DNA of 64,000 nucleotides, from the NCBI GenBank assembly GCA_022829145.1, contig CM040743.1, positions 34,761,841 through 34,825,840 on the forward strand. Direction: 5' to 3'. The notes below the pieces were generated by a model, which saw only the letters and a program-made list of their open reading frames with translations, ran no database searches and was not told the origin of the DNA. The stretch comes from Albula goreensis (Eukaryota; Chordata; Actinopteri; Albuliformes; Albulidae). The translations under genes were made by a program, and so were the position numbers. Shown one piece after another: positions 63,133 to 64,000 of this stretch (position 1 is the stretch's first letter; each line of letters opens with the position of its first letter).

Positions 63133-63425
63133 ATCAAACATGACAAAACTTTGAAGAGCTGCTAAACTTTGTTGCCTGTGTGGTTAAAGATTAAAGGTAA
63201 GAGGCTCTTCAGAAATTCAAGTGCAGTTATCTTTGAGTGAGATGTATTCTGCTCATGCTTCAAACTTGATCTAGGCCATAATGGCTCAGATTTTTCAAAA
63301 GTTTGTTGCTGAAGACTTGTCAAAAATAGCCGCCCACATACCAGCCCACTGCTGACTACAATGCATGTGACATGATAATATGTTCTGGAGAGACTAGACA
63401 GCACATAATCAAATGTTCGTGCCCA
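63133..63425 (-). repeat. Diverged direct duplication, copy B
   Basis: Second copy of the block at 61215-61500. On the - strand it overlaps a 128-codon open frame (63548-63162) with a hydrophobic IVIVGIITGLIFWA segment. Because copy A is broken and the frame is AT-biased, coding status is doubtful. Confidence 0.75.
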
Positions 63426-63894
63426 GAAAATAAGACCTGTTATTATACCTACAATAACGATTCTCTGAATCCAGGGTGTTCTAATAATTAAATAATTAAA
63501 GCCCTCGTTTAACATCCCGGCACTCTGAATATTGAACACAAGTAACACTAACTACTGAAACTCCTTACCTAACCAACAGTTACTAAGTTAAAATTGGTTT
63601 GCTTACATAATTACTATTAAAAATATTAACTATTAATTAAATAACCAAGTTCATTTACAGAAATGAGCAGTCCGGTGGATCAACATTTATCAGAAATATA
63701 TATACACTTGCAAATGATATAGTTTGAGAAGTTTATTTGATGATTACAAAACTATACACTATACAATTGTTTATTTCTTCAACAGGTTCTTTGCAGCATC
63801 CAAGTCCTGTCTTATGTTGCGACTTCTTGCACTTGAAACTTTACATCCCTCTATGACTTTTGGTACCATTGTTCCTGACTTATGACCTTTACAC
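63426..63894. other. AT-rich sequence, no gene recognised
   Basis: No supported feature. Confidence 0.4.
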
Positions 63895-63945
63895 AGTCGG
63901 TGACCCTGGATAAGAGCGTACTGTAATACCTGTAATGTAATTTCG
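63895..63945 (+). repeat. SINE-type 3' tail fragment
   Basis: GTGACCCTGGATAAGAGCGT then ACCTGTAATGTAAT matches the common fish SINE/LINE tail ending in TGTAATGTAATG. Confidence 0.6.
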
Positions 63946-64000
63946 TTTAATGAGATGCCATAAAACACTTCATTTTTAAAACTAATGGATGCTTCCATCT

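Noticed and set aside
63162-63548. 128-codon - strand frame with a hydrophobic segment as a real membrane protein
   Set aside because: The related block at 61215-61500 is broken and no splice or start context supports it. It is reported only as a duplication.

Overview
This is a piece of a vertebrate nuclear genome, most likely from a ray-finned fish. Genes are split into short exons with GT..AG introns. The repeat content is fish-like: tRNA-derived SINEs whose 3' tails read like 'AAGTCACTTTAGATAAGAGC', a dead Tc1-type transposon, an L2-like LINE tail, long CA/TG arrays and fold-back MITEs. No prokaryotic, plasmid, phage or viral genes were seen.

The first half is one complete gene on the + strand: TMX3, a thioredoxin-related transmembrane protein of the endoplasmic reticulum. 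I could place 16 coding exons between 1887 and 35522. They splice in frame to 474 residues: signal peptide, thioredoxin domain with a C-G-Y-C active site, two further thioredoxin-like regions, one membrane span, a very acidic cytosolic tail and a C-terminal KKVD ER-retrieval signal. Bases 1-63 look like the last 20 codons of another + strand gene, followed by its 3' UTR with two AATAAA signals. The TMX3 promoter lies between that UTR and 1887.

The TMX3 introns hold most of the other structure. Intron 3 has a near-perfect fold-back MITE. Intron 9 contains at least two exons of a different, unrecognised gene on the - strand (19115..16964), and next to them a Tc1-like transposase relic. Introns 12 and 13 carry long CA and TG arrays. 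Intron 15 carries a composite minisatellite in which about nine copies of a 35-base non-CA core alternate with CA runs.

From 35.5 to 57.1 kb the sequence is mostly non-coding: the TMX3 3' UTR, dispersed repeats, an L2-type LINE fragment at about 50.2-50.8 kb and one weak candidate exon at 53.3 kb. At 57.9-57.1 kb a - strand coding exon encodes a 258-residue protein with a clear signal peptide. I recognise it only as a secreted protein of unknown function. Possible 5' exons lie at 58.9-59.3 kb. The last 5 kb hold a diverged direct duplication (about 61.2 and 63.1 kb) and a SINE-like repeat whose sister copy lies 26 kb away in TMX3 intron 15.

All identifications come from reading translated sequence and recalled family features. 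No database search was run, and repeat boundaries are approximate.
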